A stretch of 64,000 nt of DNA from assembly GCA_017416855.1 (NCBI GenBank), contig JAFQAZ010000003.1, positions 1-64,000 of the forward strand. The letters run 5' to 3'. This DNA comes from Clostridia bacterium (GTDB lineage Bacteria > Bacillota > Clostridia > UBA1381 > UBA9506). The notes under the pieces were generated by a model. That model was not told where the DNA came from and ran no database searches. It saw nothing but the letters and a program-made list of their open reading frames with translations. The translations under genes and the position numbers were made by a program. This document shows positions 53,746 through 63,245 of the stretch, one piece after another; the stretch's first letter is position 1; every line of letters starts with the position of its first letter.

Positions 53746-56004
53746 TTAATTCTTCTTATGTTGATTGATATATTCTGATGGACTCATACCTAATCGTTTT
53801 CTAAACACACGACGGAAGCTGATGTCACTTAAATAACCCACCGCCGCGGCTACATCTTTAACAGGCATTCTGCGATCTAACAGCTCACAGGCCTTTTCCA
53901 TGCGGATTCGCTCCAGATAAGAGGAGAAATTCTCATCCATAAACTTTTTGAACATTTTAGAAATATAGGTGCTGTCCGTTAAGCCGAAGGCCGCTGCCAG
54001 CGTGTCTCTTGATAATTCATTGCTGGTATAATTCTCCTGAATATATTCCAGCATATTCTTAAACTGACTGTTGTGAGCGTTTTCATCAAACACCTTCATG
54101 TTTTCACAGGCCGCAAACACAAAATCACGGGCATATTCAAAAAAGCTTTTAATGGTAAAGTCACTCAGACGGTAATCCACACGTTCTTCGTCTTTAAAAT
54201 ATGTCTGCCGCACTTTGTTCAGAGAGGAATATATTTCATTCATAAGCTCTTCTGTCCTCAAACAGGACAAGCTTCGCTTGGTGAAGTTTTCTTCATAGAT
54301 TGTATCCAGAATTTTAGAAGCATCCCCTGCTTTTCCGGAGGAAATAGCACTTACCAGGCCGTTTTCCACTTCCAGCGGATAGTAATACATGGTCTGATCC
54401 GATGGCAGCTCATCAAAGAACAGTTTTTCCTTTGTGCCGGTCATATGGTTATAAGATACCACCTGCCGCGCCTCTGCATAGGCCCGGGCAATATCACAGA
54501 ATTGGTCTGCAGCAGTACCTACACCCAACAGCACTTCCATTCTGTAACGGTAGAACACTTCCAAGTTCATATTAACCAACTGGTTTTTCAGTCGGCGGAA
54601 GAATACCCCTTCCTCCTCATTGAAACCAATTAAAACCGCCAGCGTTTTGGCATCGGCAATATAAATATACAATTCGCTACCCAAAAACTCCTCCAGGGCG
54701 TGGGTTAAGAAGATGTTTTTGTTACTTTCGCCTTCTACGTTGTAAACAGCCGCTGAGCGCAGAGCCAGCACAGCAAAATGCTTAAATTTCAGCTTGAGAC
54801 CGCTATCTGCCACCAAGCGGCCGGCAGCGGCTTCATCCTCTAAGGAGCCGGAAAGCAAGAAGTGCAACACTTTATAATCGCTCCGGTCACTTAATTTATC
54901 CATATTCTCTTTAATTTGCCGGTTCTGATCCAACAAATTATCAATATAAGGCTGCCAGAAATCAAATTCATTGGTTTTAAGAGTAGTCACAACCGGTTTC
55001 TTTTCAATCCCCAGCATCTGCATCAATCGCTGATAGGATTTGTTGCGGCCATAGGTGAAATAAACACACAAAAGGCACCCTAACACAAGCGCCAGTATAT
55101 TGACGCCTGTCAATACAATATTAACCGTGGACATATCCTGCACAATGTAATCGTAATCCATAAAAATGTGATATTCCCAGCGGTGCTGATCGCTCTTTAA
55201 AATAAAATAATACAGCTTTTTCTTATCCGCCTTAATAGTCTGACAGGAATCCTTCTGCTTCCCCTCTGTCTGCAAGGCCGATCGATACTTTTCACCCTGA
55301 TGCATCAATACCTTGTCATCAGAGGAAACAACATAAATTTCGCCTTTCCCTTCGGTCAGAATGGAATCAAAGGGCGATAACAGCTGTTGCACATTAATCA
55401 GCGCTGTTATGTTTCCTTCTTTTTGCGACGGAGAGTTCAACGGCATAACACGACTATAGGTAATAAACGGATAACGGCTTCTGCTTACGCTGAAATCTAT
55501 TTGCGGCGCGTAGCCGTTATTCCAAAGATTTTCTTCAAAATATGCCTTCCATTCTTCAGGGGTCTCTAAATCAGCAAGATGGTAAGATATCAGAAAATCT
55601 TCTACCTTAGGGTAAAAACTGGATGTTGAAATTAAACTGCCGGAAGCAGAACTGTACATGTATAACTTTTCGGTCACACCATCTTCAATATAATATGAAG
55701 ACAAGTCTTTCTCCAGCTTACTGACTTCAGAAAATGTCAGATCTTCTTCTTCATAAAATTTGCTAAAGCCGCTGTTCTGTGAAATACGGTAAATAACGTC
55801 TTCAATCTGTTTTAGGCTGGCTTCAGTCACATTAATATTGTTCTCTAAGCTGCTGTTGACCATAGCCAGCATTCTTTTTTCGTTATTCTGAACCACAAAA
55901 GCGTTGGAAAGCCACCAGATTAAAATCGGCACCAGCAGAACGCAGGCATAAGGTAATATTAAGTTGATAAATACGCGAGCGTTTGTTTCCTTTGCTTTTT
56001 TCAT
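53746..56004 (-). CDS. Membrane-bound AraC-family sensor-regulator
   Basis: The 752-residue protein has a first membrane helix (about 11-33), an extracellular sensing part of about 260 residues, a second helix (about 293-318, VLTGVNILALVLGCLLCVYF), a cytoplasmic linker and a C-terminal AraC-type domain with two helix-turn-helix units: LSRDTLAAAFGLTDSTYISKMF and VKDVAAAVGYLSDISFRRVF. One-component regulators of this build usually sit next to LplA-type genes and sense the transported sugar outside the cell. The start at 56004 has GAGGAG 8 nt upstream. The 46-bp blocks before both binding-protein genes are its probable targets. That link is inference from position. Confidence 0.9.
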   Translation of the reverse strand: MKKAKETNARVFINLILPYACVLLVPILIWWLSNAFVVQNNEKRMLAMVNSSLENNINVTEASLKQIEDVIYRISQNSGFSKFYEEEDLTFSEVSKLEKDLSSYYIEDGVTEKLYMYSSASGSLISTSSFYPKVEDFLISYHLADLETPEEWKAYFEENLWNNGYAPQIDFSVSRSRYPFITYSRVMPLNSPSQKEGNITALINVQQLLSPFDSILTEGKGEIYVVSSDDKVLMHQGEKYRSALQTEGKQKDSCQTIKADKKKLYYFILKSDQHRWEYHIFMDYDYIVQDMSTVNIVLTGVNILALVLGCLLCVYFTYGRNKSYQRLMQMLGIEKKPVVTTLKTNEFDFWQPYIDNLLDQNRQIKENMDKLSDRSDYKVLHFLLSGSLEDEAAAGRLVADSGLKLKFKHFAVLALRSAAVYNVEGESNKNIFLTHALEEFLGSELYIYIADAKTLAVLIGFNEEEGVFFRRLKNQLVNMNLEVFYRYRMEVLLGVGTAADQFCDIARAYAEARQVVSYNHMTGTKEKLFFDELPSDQTMYYYPLEVENGLVSAISSGKAGDASKILDTIYEENFTKRSLSCLRTEELMNEIYSSLNKVRQTYFKDEERVDYRLSDFTIKSFFEYARDFVFAACENMKVFDENAHNSQFKNMLEYIQENYTSNELSRDTLAAAFGLTDSTYISKMFKKFMDENFSSYLERIRMEKACELLDRRMPVKDVAAAVGYLSDISFRRVFRKRLGMSPSEYINQHKKN

Positions 56005-56128
56005 GTTCTCTGCTCCTCTTGACTGCATTAATCTTAATTTTGAGCATAGAAAAATAAAGCTAATGCCCAAAACGCACTGCTTTATCCATGTTGGCGGCAA
56101 ATTTTCAATATTGGTTCAACTGTTTTTT

Positions 56129-56157
56129 ATTATAACAAACTTTTTTATGATAGTCAA
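56129..56157 (-). promoter_or_regulatory. Promoter of the AraC-type regulator gene
   Basis: TTGACT (56152-56157) and TATAAT (56129-56134), 17-nt spacer, about 115 nt before the start codon. Confidence 0.8.
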
Positions 56158-56159
56158 GC

Positions 56160-56214
56160 AAAAAAGAAGGACCTTGCTTTCTGCCAAAACAGGCAAAACA
56201 AAATCCTTCTTTTA
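56160..56214 (-). terminator. Terminator of the M23 peptidase gene
   Basis: On the minus strand aaaagaagga pairs with tccttctttt around an inner ttttgcc/ggcagaa hairpin, ending in T6. It begins about 10 nt past the stop at 56225 and abuts the next promoter. Confidence 0.82.
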
Positions 56215-56224
56215 TGTTTATTTT

Positions 56225-57826
56225 CTATTTGTTCAGATATTCTCCCGGATCCACCGGTGTACCGTTTACCCGCACCTCAAAATGAAGATGAGGGCCTGTG
56301 CTCCGGCCGGTATTGCCCACCGTGGCAATTACATCACCCTTGGCCACCACGGTGCCCTCCGGCACCAGTAATTCGTTACAGTGAGCATAGTACGTAACAA
56401 TTCCATTGCCGTGGTCAATCTGGATGAGATACCCAAAACCACCATTGTTATACTGAGAATAAATTACCTTTCCGCTATCCGCCGCATAAATGTTTGTGCC
56501 GACAGCAGCAGATACATCAATACCATTATGTTTTCTGCCCCAACGGCTGCCAAAACGAGATGTCAGTTTACCGTTAGAAGGCATCTGGAAGGACCCTCCA
56601 CCGGATGAAGGCAATTCTTTTGTGCCCTTGGTTATCACTCTGTCCACAGCCGCAGAAAGCATCTGCTCCGAAACAACCTTACGCTCTGTTTCCACACCGT
56701 TTACCTTTGTGATGTAGGCTTCTACCACCCTGGCACCGCTGGAGCCTTCCTGTTCAACAATCACGCTGCCACAATATTTGGCTGCATCTTCTTTTTCAAT
56801 AGTCTGAAAAGGAACCTCTTCCTGAAAACTCTGATATTCAACGGTTTTAACCGATAACAAGGGCTGACCAGTATATATCCGCAGACTACTTTCATCAAAA
56901 TCGTCCCAATCAGCAATATAGTTAGATTGTAAGATATTATCAGCAGCCACACCATATGTTTCTGCTATTTGCTCCAAAGTTTCATTTTCACCCACAGAAT
57001 GAACAATCACGCGACCCAAAGACAAGGATTCCGCTGCACTTTCCTGTGTTTTCAACGCCGTTTTCGGAACAAACCGGCGAGCAACTGTTACCTGCTCACA
57101 AAAGTCTGCCTGAACCCCTTCCTTATCTTCTACAAAGCTGGATTTATAGTCCTCCAGCACAGAAACCGCCATCTCTTTGTTCGGCAGGGCAAACAGAATT
57201 TCTTCACCGGCATATACCGCATAAGCCGGCAACATATCGCCCTCTGCTGCTTTTATTCTTTCTTTTACATCTGTTTCATCGGTAAATCCGTTTTTCGCAA
57301 TCACTTTCATAGCAACAGATGCATCTGCAGGTGAGAAAGACTCTTCCTGAATATAATTTAATTCTGCATTAATCTCATTAATTAACCGGGCATAATCACC
57401 TTTGTTTTGCAAAATACCAACTTGCTGGTCATTCACAGTTACCACATATCCAATGCTGCAGGTGGCGGCCATTATCACAGCGGCCATTGCTACCACACCA
57501 AGAGAAACAGCACAAGAAAAAGCCAGTTGCTTGGCCTCAGCCATAAGCCACGCTTTAAAAGCCGATGCCCGGCTGATCATGGCGGTTTTTGCTTTTAAAA
57601 ACCAATGCTCCACTCTGCCTGCAAAGCCACCGGAAAAATCTTTTTCTACAGCAGGACCTAATCCAAGGGATTCCGTTAACTGCCGATATCGGGCCAGAAG
57701 TGAATCATCAACCGAAACCTTTGCCTTTTGATTCACTTTCACCGCCGTCTGTGGCACTTGCGCATAAAATCGAGACGGAATCTTTTCTATTCGCTTCACC
57801 GTAACTGTCATTCGGTCATTCTTCAC
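56225..57826 (-). CDS. M23-family cell-wall peptidase with LysM and G5 domains
   Basis: The 533-residue protein has a long N-terminal cytoplasmic part and one membrane segment (about 90-120). It continues with a LysM domain (VHSVGENETLEQIAETYGVAADN, split here as VHSVGENETLEQI then AETYGVAADN), a G5 domain and a C-terminal M23 domain with the zinc motifs HNGIDVSA and HLHFEV plus YYAHCNEL. Such proteins cut peptide cross-links of peptidoglycan near the membrane. I choose the GTG start at 57826 because AGGGGTGA lies 4 nt upstream; the ATG of MTVTVK five codons later is the alternative. Its own promoter and terminator make it a single-gene unit, possibly unrelated to the sugar locus. Confidence 0.88.
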   Translation of the reverse strand: MKNDRMTVTVKRIEKIPSRFYAQVPQTAVKVNQKAKVSVDDSLLARYRQLTESLGLGPAVEKDFSGGFAGRVEHWFLKAKTAMISRASAFKAWLMAEAKQLAFSCAVSLGVVAMAAVIMAATCSIGYVVTVNDQQVGILQNKGDYARLINEINAELNYIQEESFSPADASVAMKVIAKNGFTDETDVKERIKAAEGDMLPAYAVYAGEEILFALPNKEMAVSVLEDYKSSFVEDKEGVQADFCEQVTVARRFVPKTALKTQESAAESLSLGRVIVHSVGENETLEQIAETYGVAADNILQSNYIADWDDFDESSLRIYTGQPLLSVKTVEYQSFQEEVPFQTIEKEDAAKYCGSVIVEQEGSSGARVVEAYITKVNGVETERKVVSEQMLSAAVDRVITKGTKELPSSGGGSFQMPSNGKLTSRFGSRWGRKHNGIDVSAAVGTNIYAADSGKVIYSQYNNGGFGYLIQIDHGNGIVTYYAHCNELLVPEGTVVAKGDVIATVGNTGRSTGPHLHFEVRVNGTPVDPGEYLNK

Positions 57827-57905
57827 TTGCTCACCCCTTTTCAATAATAGTACTAGTATATGTAACAAAATCCAAAATTATTACAAAATTATTAAATACT
57901 TTTCT

Positions 57906-57934
57906 ATTTTACAATACTTTTTTAACAATTGCAA
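57906..57934 (-). promoter_or_regulatory. Probable promoter of the M23 peptidase gene
   Basis: TTGCAA (57929-57934) and TAAAAT (57906-57911) with a 17-nt spacer, about 75 nt before the start. The rest of the 57935-58220 spacer has the terminator below and AT-rich DNA with no gene. Confidence 0.55.
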
Positions 57935-58058
57935 GCTTTTCTTTGTAAAAACTTTATGAACAATCGTTTTTTCTTAAATTCCGCCTACTTATGTAAGAAA
58001 CGGTGTAAAAAGTATCGGTCCAATCATATGTTGACGTTTATGTTATAAAAGGGAATAT

Positions 58059-58098
58059 AAAAGGGACTGTAAAACCTAAATTTTTTACAGTCCCTTTT
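58059..58098 (-). terminator. Terminator downstream of the DUF4432 gene
   Basis: A 16-bp perfect stem (aaaagggactgtaaaa / ttttacagtccctttt) lies about 120 nt past the stop at 58221. Both sides are A/T-rich, so it can work in both directions. Confidence 0.8.
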
Positions 58099-58220
58099 GT
58101 TTTAGCTTCACCAATAAGGCCAAAAAAGAGTTTGCATTCTCACTTTTACACCCCTTTTTAGCCACTTTCAGATTCATTGCCCTCTTCCACATATCAGAAA
58201 GAAAATAATTGTAGAGGCTC

Positions 58221-59303
58221 TTATTTCAAAGCTATAATTTTATCCTTCATATTCTTACTTTCCTCAGGAGATAAAATACCTGTTGTAATATGGTAGGTCA
58301 ATGTCTCACCAGGCTGCAGGTATTTTTCCAGACCGTGTTCTTTGCAATACAGATAGCCCATATGCTGAGCTGTTGCAGGAAGAACCATGCCCAGTGCATC
58401 TTCATCCTCAGTTCTTGCAATCCATCTGATGCCAAAAGGCAACTCACCGGGTTTGTGTGATACATAGCAGGCATAGCCATCCGGCAACAGCTGCATGGTA
58501 TGTGCATCGCCGTTTTCATCAGCATCGTATTTGCAAGTGAACACAATTTCCGGTGCATAACTCTGGGTTTTAGAATCAATTGCATCCATAATGGATGTAT
58601 CCTGATCAAGTCTGTCAAGATATGCATTTGTTTTCGCTGCTGCTTCGGCAGGATATCCTTCCGGCACTTCATGGTGAGCCGTGATATTCTCCGGCTTTGC
58701 CGTATAGTAAAGCTGTGCACCGTCCACAGGGCGGTAATTGATGTGGCAAAGGTAGAAATACTCCAGAGGAAGATCCTTATGATTTTTCAGCGTGATATTC
58801 ATTTCAATGGTGGATGCATTTTCATAGAGTCTGCATTCGGGCACAAACTCGTAATTATGTTCAAATGCTCTTTTATAGGTATAGCTACCGCTTAAAGAAA
58901 TGTATTTACCCTTTTCATCTTCACCGATTATGATATAAGCTTCGTTATATTTTGCAATGGGAAGCTCGCCATGGGGTGTATGGGTATCTTCACTGGTGGG
59001 ATTGCCCATAGCCGTTAGTCCACAATGCATTAAAAATGCACCATAGCTTTCTCCATAAAAATCCTGACAAACTTCAGGCTCATCATAAATTGATTTCATA
59101 ACCAGATTATGCCCTAAAAACTCCATATCCCAAATCTGCTGACCAACAAAGGGGAGCAAAGTCACATAGCCCTTATCATTTGAAAGCTTTACCGCTTCAA
59201 TGCCGGTAGAATACTTAAAAAGAGTTGCTGTAAGATTACCGCCGGAAAAAACGGTTCTTTCTTTTTCAACAAAAAAATCTTTGTATAAATTAATTCTGTT
59301 CAT
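58221..59303 (-). CDS. DUF4432-family aldose-mutarotase-like protein
   Basis: The 360-residue cytoplasmic protein has the galactose-mutarotase-like beta fold: GYVTLLPFVGQQIWDMEFLG, the FLMHCGLTAMGNP block, THTPHGELP with conserved His residues and LEYFYLCHINYRPVDGA. DUF4432 proteins accompany sugar operons and are thought to act on anomers of free or phosphorylated sugars. The start has GAGGG 5 nt upstream. It has its own promoter and terminator and lies between the M23 peptidase and the LacI-type regulator. The exact sugar is unknown. Confidence 0.85.
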   Translation of the reverse strand: MNRINLYKDFFVEKERTVFSGGNLTATLFKYSTGIEAVKLSNDKGYVTLLPFVGQQIWDMEFLGHNLVMKSIYDEPEVCQDFYGESYGAFLMHCGLTAMGNPTSEDTHTPHGELPIAKYNEAYIIIGEDEKGKYISLSGSYTYKRAFEHNYEFVPECRLYENASTIEMNITLKNHKDLPLEYFYLCHINYRPVDGAQLYYTAKPENITAHHEVPEGYPAEAAAKTNAYLDRLDQDTSIMDAIDSKTQSYAPEIVFTCKYDADENGDAHTMQLLPDGYACYVSHKPGELPFGIRWIARTEDEDALGMVLPATAQHMGYLYCKEHGLEKYLQPGETLTYHITTGILSPEESKNMKDKIIALK

Positions 59304-59351
59304 AATGTCCCTCGCTTACTTATAATTCTTTTCTGTCAAAAGATTAATTTT

Positions 59352-59380
59352 ATTGTAACATACCATGTTTTAGAAGGCAA
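59352..59380 (-). promoter_or_regulatory. Promoter of the DUF4432 gene
   Basis: TTGCCT (59375-59380) and TACAAT (59352-59357), 17-nt spacer, about 50 nt before the start codon. Confidence 0.65.
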
Positions 59381-59445
59381 TAGTTTTTTATTAAATTTCT
59401 AGTCGCATAAAGGATTTATGTGAATATCCCCAAAAGTTTTTAAAA

Positions 59446-59482
59446 GGGGCTGTAGCAAAACGATTGGTTTTGCTACAGCCCC
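59446..59482 (-). terminator. Terminator of the GH116-LacI operon
   Basis: A perfect 16-bp stem (ggggctgtagcaaaac, 5-nt loop, gttttgctacagcccc) about 40 nt past the stop at 59520, followed by T4. Confidence 0.9.
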
Positions 59483-59519
59483 TCCTGATCCTTTTACAGT
59501 CACAATGTGTACGAAAGGA

Positions 59520-60428
59520 TTATTCCTTATGCTCTATCATAACATGCTTTACAATAACGTTTTCCCTTCCGTTCCCTCTTATAATGTCTACTGCTGCATT
59601 AGCAATTTCAGCCATTGGATATCCCACAGAATCAATGGGTATTTTATATGCCTCCAGATGTTTTATATTGTCAAATCCAACAACTTTAACGCCTTTTGCT
59701 TTAAAATATACCTTAAGGGCATAATAGTCATTAGAACAAATGATGGTTGTTTTTTCATCGTAAGATTCTTTGATATCCTCAATCTCTGTTACAACGGAAT
59801 ATTTTGTATGGCCCACAGCGCTCAGAAAGCCTTCGTATCTTAATCTCTGGGCATAGGCATCTGCATAATTAAGTGCAGGTGAAAAGTAGACAATGTTTTC
59901 CGGCTTGTCTTTTAATACCTTCTCGGTCATTTCCTTCATCGCTGCAAAATCGTCTATCCCTACATATGGCAAGGATTTCACCCTGTTCCCCACCGCAACA
60001 ATGGGAATATCGAAAAGCTTTAAATAGTTTTCAAATTCCGCTCCATTGTTTACAGAACATAAAATAATTCCTTTAACACCCATATTATATAAATTCCGAA
60101 TGCATTCTATCTCGTACTGTTTGTCGTAATGAGTCATCATAACAACAGCACCAAACTTTATTTCTCTGATGGCATACTCTATTTCCGTTATCAGTTCAGA
60201 AAAATATTCGTTATTCAAATTGAACACAACGATTCCTATTTGTCCTGCAATTTCATCGTTGGGCGTGTTAATCTGTTCCCGGTAGCCATACTGTTTTGCC
60301 ACTTCAAGAATCTTATGCTTTGTTTCTGCCTTAATATCAGGTCTGTTGTTTAAGGCTCTGTCAACAGTTCCCTGAGAAACATTACATATTCTGGCAATTT
60401 GGGAAGATGTTATTTTAAGGGGTTTCAT
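59520..60428 (-). CDS. LacI-family transcriptional regulator
   Basis: The 302-residue protein has an N-terminal LacI helix-turn-helix (SSQIARICNVSQGTVDRALN, residues about 6-26) followed by the hinge region, then a periplasmic-binding-protein-like sensor domain (residues about 60-302). It is co-transcribed with the GH116 gene: its ATG overlaps the GH116 stop by 4 nt, with GGAG 8 nt upstream. The normal arrangement would be control of that operon. A 20-bp inverted repeat over the operon promoter is a candidate operator. The effector would be a sugar released by the GH116 enzyme. Confidence 0.92.
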   Translation of the reverse strand: MKPLKITSSQIARICNVSQGTVDRALNNRPDIKAETKHKILEVAKQYGYREQINTPNDEIAGQIGIVVFNLNNEYFSELITEIEYAIREIKFGAVVMMTHYDKQYEIECIRNLYNMGVKGIILCSVNNGAEFENYLKLFDIPIVAVGNRVKSLPYVGIDDFAAMKEMTEKVLKDKPENIVYFSPALNYADAYAQRLRYEGFLSAVGHTKYSVVTEIEDIKESYDEKTTIICSNDYYALKVYFKAKGVKVVGFDNIKHLEAYKIPIDSVGYPMAEIANAAVDIIRGNGRENVIVKHVMIEHKE

Positions 60429-62956
60429 AGGGTAATCTCCACACAATTTAAAATGTTTATCTTTTCAAAACATATTATACCATTTTTAAATTTAAAATCA
60501 ACGGTTTCGCCATCGATTTTCAAACTTGAAATATGATCGCAGAACTTCATTCCCAGAGATTTAAGAGATATTTCACCCTTATATACCTCAATTTTGATCG
60601 TATTGCCTTTGATTTCAAAATGACCCCAGGCATCAGCAAGGCTCCATATACACTTAAAATCATTTGTTTTGTAGGGATTAAAACCAATATGATAATGGGG
60701 CATATCAAATTCAAAACCGCTAAGAATGGGAATCAGGGCATAGCTTGCCATTGACCTTGCATAATTGCTGCCACATTCAAATTCATTCCAGGGATTTCTT
60801 TTTTCCCCATCAAACCGGTCTCTGATTGCTTTTACAACCCTCACACCATCATCAATTCTGCCCTGAGAACATAACAGTCCGGCAAAGGAATACTCGAACC
60901 CGGTCATGGTTTCCGGGTTATAACAAAGGGGAATTTTAGGCTTTTCCACACCGGCAGGATAATCGCAAATAATTGTGCCTGCCTCGTCATTGAGCGAAAA
61001 AATCCTCCAGGGATTCACAAGATTACGCATGCTCTCTTTAAAATTATTGTTCATCATGGAAGATAATGCGCAAGATAATTGTTCTGTATCATAAATTTTG
61101 CCTAACCCCAATATGTCGGCATGCCACTGTGCCAGCACCTGATCGATAGCAGACCCCCCTGCAATCTGATATTTCATCTGTCCGACTTCATTGTTCCAGT
61201 ATTCTTCCGCATTGAATTTGTCAATAATTTCTTTGTCTGTTATATCAACTTTTTGGATAAAGTATTCGCCATTAAACAAATTTTCTTTTGTCCATTTGTA
61301 TCCTTTTTCAAACAAATCCCTATATTCCTGTTCCTTTTCCGTATCTCCTAAAAAGTTTGCCATTTCGGCCGCTGCTTTTAAAGCTATGAGATACATACCC
61401 TCAAGCCAGGACGAAGGGCCGAAGAGCTCCATATCCAACGTATGGTGCTGTCTACCTTCTAAAACGCCGTCTTTATTTAGATCCCAGCAATCCACATTGT
61501 CGCTGCTCCAGGCATATTCCAATACTTTTTTAATATTATCCCAGTTATCTTTGAGCCATTGGTTGTCACCGGATATTTTCCATTCCCGATAACATTTAAT
61601 AACGGCTCCCATTTGTCCGTCCACGCAGGCCCTGAATGCAAACATTTCTCTGCCCAAAGGCAATCTTGTTCTAAAAGCCATTCTGCCTTTTTCGTCTGTA
61701 CTGTATTTAAATTCAACCTCCCTGATGGACCGTTCTAAGTCAGGGAATAAAAAGCACATGGCATAGGCATAGTTCCATACATGCTGGCAGGTTCCTTCAC
61801 ATAAACCCATTAACTCAGCTACACCTTCCCAGCCATAGAATGAACCGTCCTCAAGCCGTAAAACGGTAGGCGATTTTAAAACAGAAAGGTTAGCTGAAGC
61901 CGCATCAATAATCTCTTTGGGCAGTGTTGATTCATGTAACGCTTTTTTGAATTTTAATGTAAGATTATATAAATTTTCCCAGTTCTTTAGACAATATTCC
62001 GCAGATTGCACAGAATTTTCAAAAACAGTTGCATAGTAATTTTTCCACGTTTTATGGGTTCCGTCTTCATTTTTACATTCGTCCCAGTAATTATAATTAG
62101 TGGGGCTATTCCATGATAATATAAATTTTGCTTTCTTTTTCTCGCGAGGAGCTACGGTTATCTCTGCTACCAGCGTACCCATATCATACTTACCATCAGC
62201 ATCATAGTTTCTTTCTTTGATGGTATTTTCAGATGAAAATTCATTCCAGAATGATTCTAAACCATCCAGCCAGCGCCCACGGTACCAATATGCCTGTGTA
62301 TAGGCTATGTCACAATCCGTTGCCAACGTCAAATCGCCATACTCTATTTCTTCTTTAGCGGCTCCGGCATTAAAAAAGGACAACATTTTGTATCCGTTCT
62401 TTGTATCTGCCTTGTTCATTGATTGTTCATAGGGATTTGCCACAGATAAGGCAATCTGATATGTTATATTTTCAGTTGTTGTATTTTCTACCTCAATTTC
62501 AAAAAAAGCTGCAGGAAGGCTCGAATTTTCAGAGTCACAGGGAATAAAAGGATTAAAGGCTGTCATATTGATGTTTCCGGGGAAATGGTCATCATTAAAA
62601 TCAATGAATGCCATAGGAAATTCGCCGTTAAATTCCACATTTCTAAAATGAGGAAATCCGCACATTTTCTCATTATTCGCACCGGAGCCAAAACTGTTCC
62701 AGCTATATTTATGCTTGTTGTACTGACCGATCAATTCTTTTTGCATATCACCATTTAACACAGCCGCTGTGATTTTGTCATTCTGTATGGCTTTTATGGC
62801 AAAATGAGAGTATCTGTTCACGCTGCCTTTAGACGGTCTGTTAAAAATCTCCCAATCTATCAGTCTTCCATCTCCGCCAAGCCCTATGCTTCCTGTTCCA
62901 ATGCCGCCTAAGGGGAAGGATATTTCTTTGGTAAACTGACCTACATACTTCATCAT
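60425..62956 (-). CDS. Glycoside hydrolase family 116 enzyme
   Basis: The protein of about 843 residues has the GH116 N-terminal beta domain signature FPLGGIGTGSIGLGGDGRL and the (alpha/alpha)6 catalytic domain. The nucleophile is probably the Glu of LCEGTCQHVWNYAYA and the acid/base Asp lies in the HTLDMELFGPSSWLEG region. RNPWNEFECGSNYARSMASY closes the family pattern. GH116 members are beta-glucosidases, beta-xylosidases and glucosylceramidases. There is no signal peptide, so it acts on imported sugars. The ATG at 62956 lies 5 nt after GGAGG; the ATG three bases later is equally possible. It is the first gene of the operon behind a near-perfect promoter. Confidence 0.9.
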   Translation of the reverse strand: MMKYVGQFTKEISFPLGGIGTGSIGLGGDGRLIDWEIFNRPSKGSVNRYSHFAIKAIQNDKITAAVLNGDMQKELIGQYNKHKYSWNSFGSGANNEKMCGFPHFRNVEFNGEFPMAFIDFNDDHFPGNINMTAFNPFIPCDSENSSLPAAFFEIEVENTTTENITYQIALSVANPYEQSMNKADTKNGYKMLSFFNAGAAKEEIEYGDLTLATDCDIAYTQAYWYRGRWLDGLESFWNEFSSENTIKERNYDADGKYDMGTLVAEITVAPREKKKAKFILSWNSPTNYNYWDECKNEDGTHKTWKNYYATVFENSVQSAEYCLKNWENLYNLTLKFKKALHESTLPKEIIDAASANLSVLKSPTVLRLEDGSFYGWEGVAELMGLCEGTCQHVWNYAYAMCFLFPDLERSIREVEFKYSTDEKGRMAFRTRLPLGREMFAFRACVDGQMGAVIKCYREWKISGDNQWLKDNWDNIKKVLEYAWSSDNVDCWDLNKDGVLEGRQHHTLDMELFGPSSWLEGMYLIALKAAAEMANFLGDTEKEQEYRDLFEKGYKWTKENLFNGEYFIQKVDITDKEIIDKFNAEEYWNNEVGQMKYQIAGGSAIDQVLAQWHADILGLGKIYDTEQLSCALSSMMNNNFKESMRNLVNPWRIFSLNDEAGTIICDYPAGVEKPKIPLCYNPETMTGFEYSFAGLLCSQGRIDDGVRVVKAIRDRFDGEKRNPWNEFECGSNYARSMASYALIPILSGFEFDMPHYHIGFNPYKTNDFKCIWSLADAWGHFEIKGNTIKIEVYKGEISLKSLGMKFCDHISSLKIDGETVDFKFKNGIICFEKINILNCVEITL

Positions 62957-62984
62957 ACAGCCCTCCAATGGTAATTTTGCCTCA

Positions 62985-63014
62985 ATTATATCATGATTAA
63001 AAAAACCGTGTCAA
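62985..63014 (-). promoter_or_regulatory. Promoter of the GH116-LacI operon
   Basis: Perfect TTGACA (63009-63014) and TATAAT (62985-62990) with an 18-nt spacer, 30 nt before the start region. Confidence 0.85.
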
Positions 63015-63024
63015 CATACACGGT
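63005..63024. promoter_or_regulatory. Candidate operator overlapping the -35 of the GH116-LacI promoter
   Basis: accgtgt and acacggt form 7-bp arms around a 6-nt centre (caacat), covering the -35. Symmetry and position fit binding by the LacI-type protein encoded in the operon. Confidence 0.55.
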
Positions 63025-63147
63025 AGAGGCGTATAAAAATAAGCTTTGCGAATGCAAAGTCACCTCAAGTTATTCCTTATTTACTATTACTTTCCAAAAA
63101 TCGACAAGAGCTTTTAGGGAATAGTGAAGAAGGAATAGGTAATAAGT

Positions 63148-63183
63148 AAAATCGACATTCCTCTGTCGAAGAATGTCGATTTT
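63148..63183. terminator. Perfect hairpin in the right-end spacer
   Basis: A 13-bp perfect stem (aaaatcgacattc / gaatgtcgatttt, 10-nt loop) with short T-runs on both strands. A partial copy of the arm (aaaaatcgac) occurs at about 63096-63105. Around it are A/T-rich direct repeats of the type aggaata/ggaatag (63069-63148). It marks the distal end of the repeat element next to it. Confidence 0.55.
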
Positions 63184-63245
63184 TGGAAGAGCCGAATGGT
63201 TTAGATGCCGATTAGTTTATCTTTGCACATACTCAGAAATCATTT

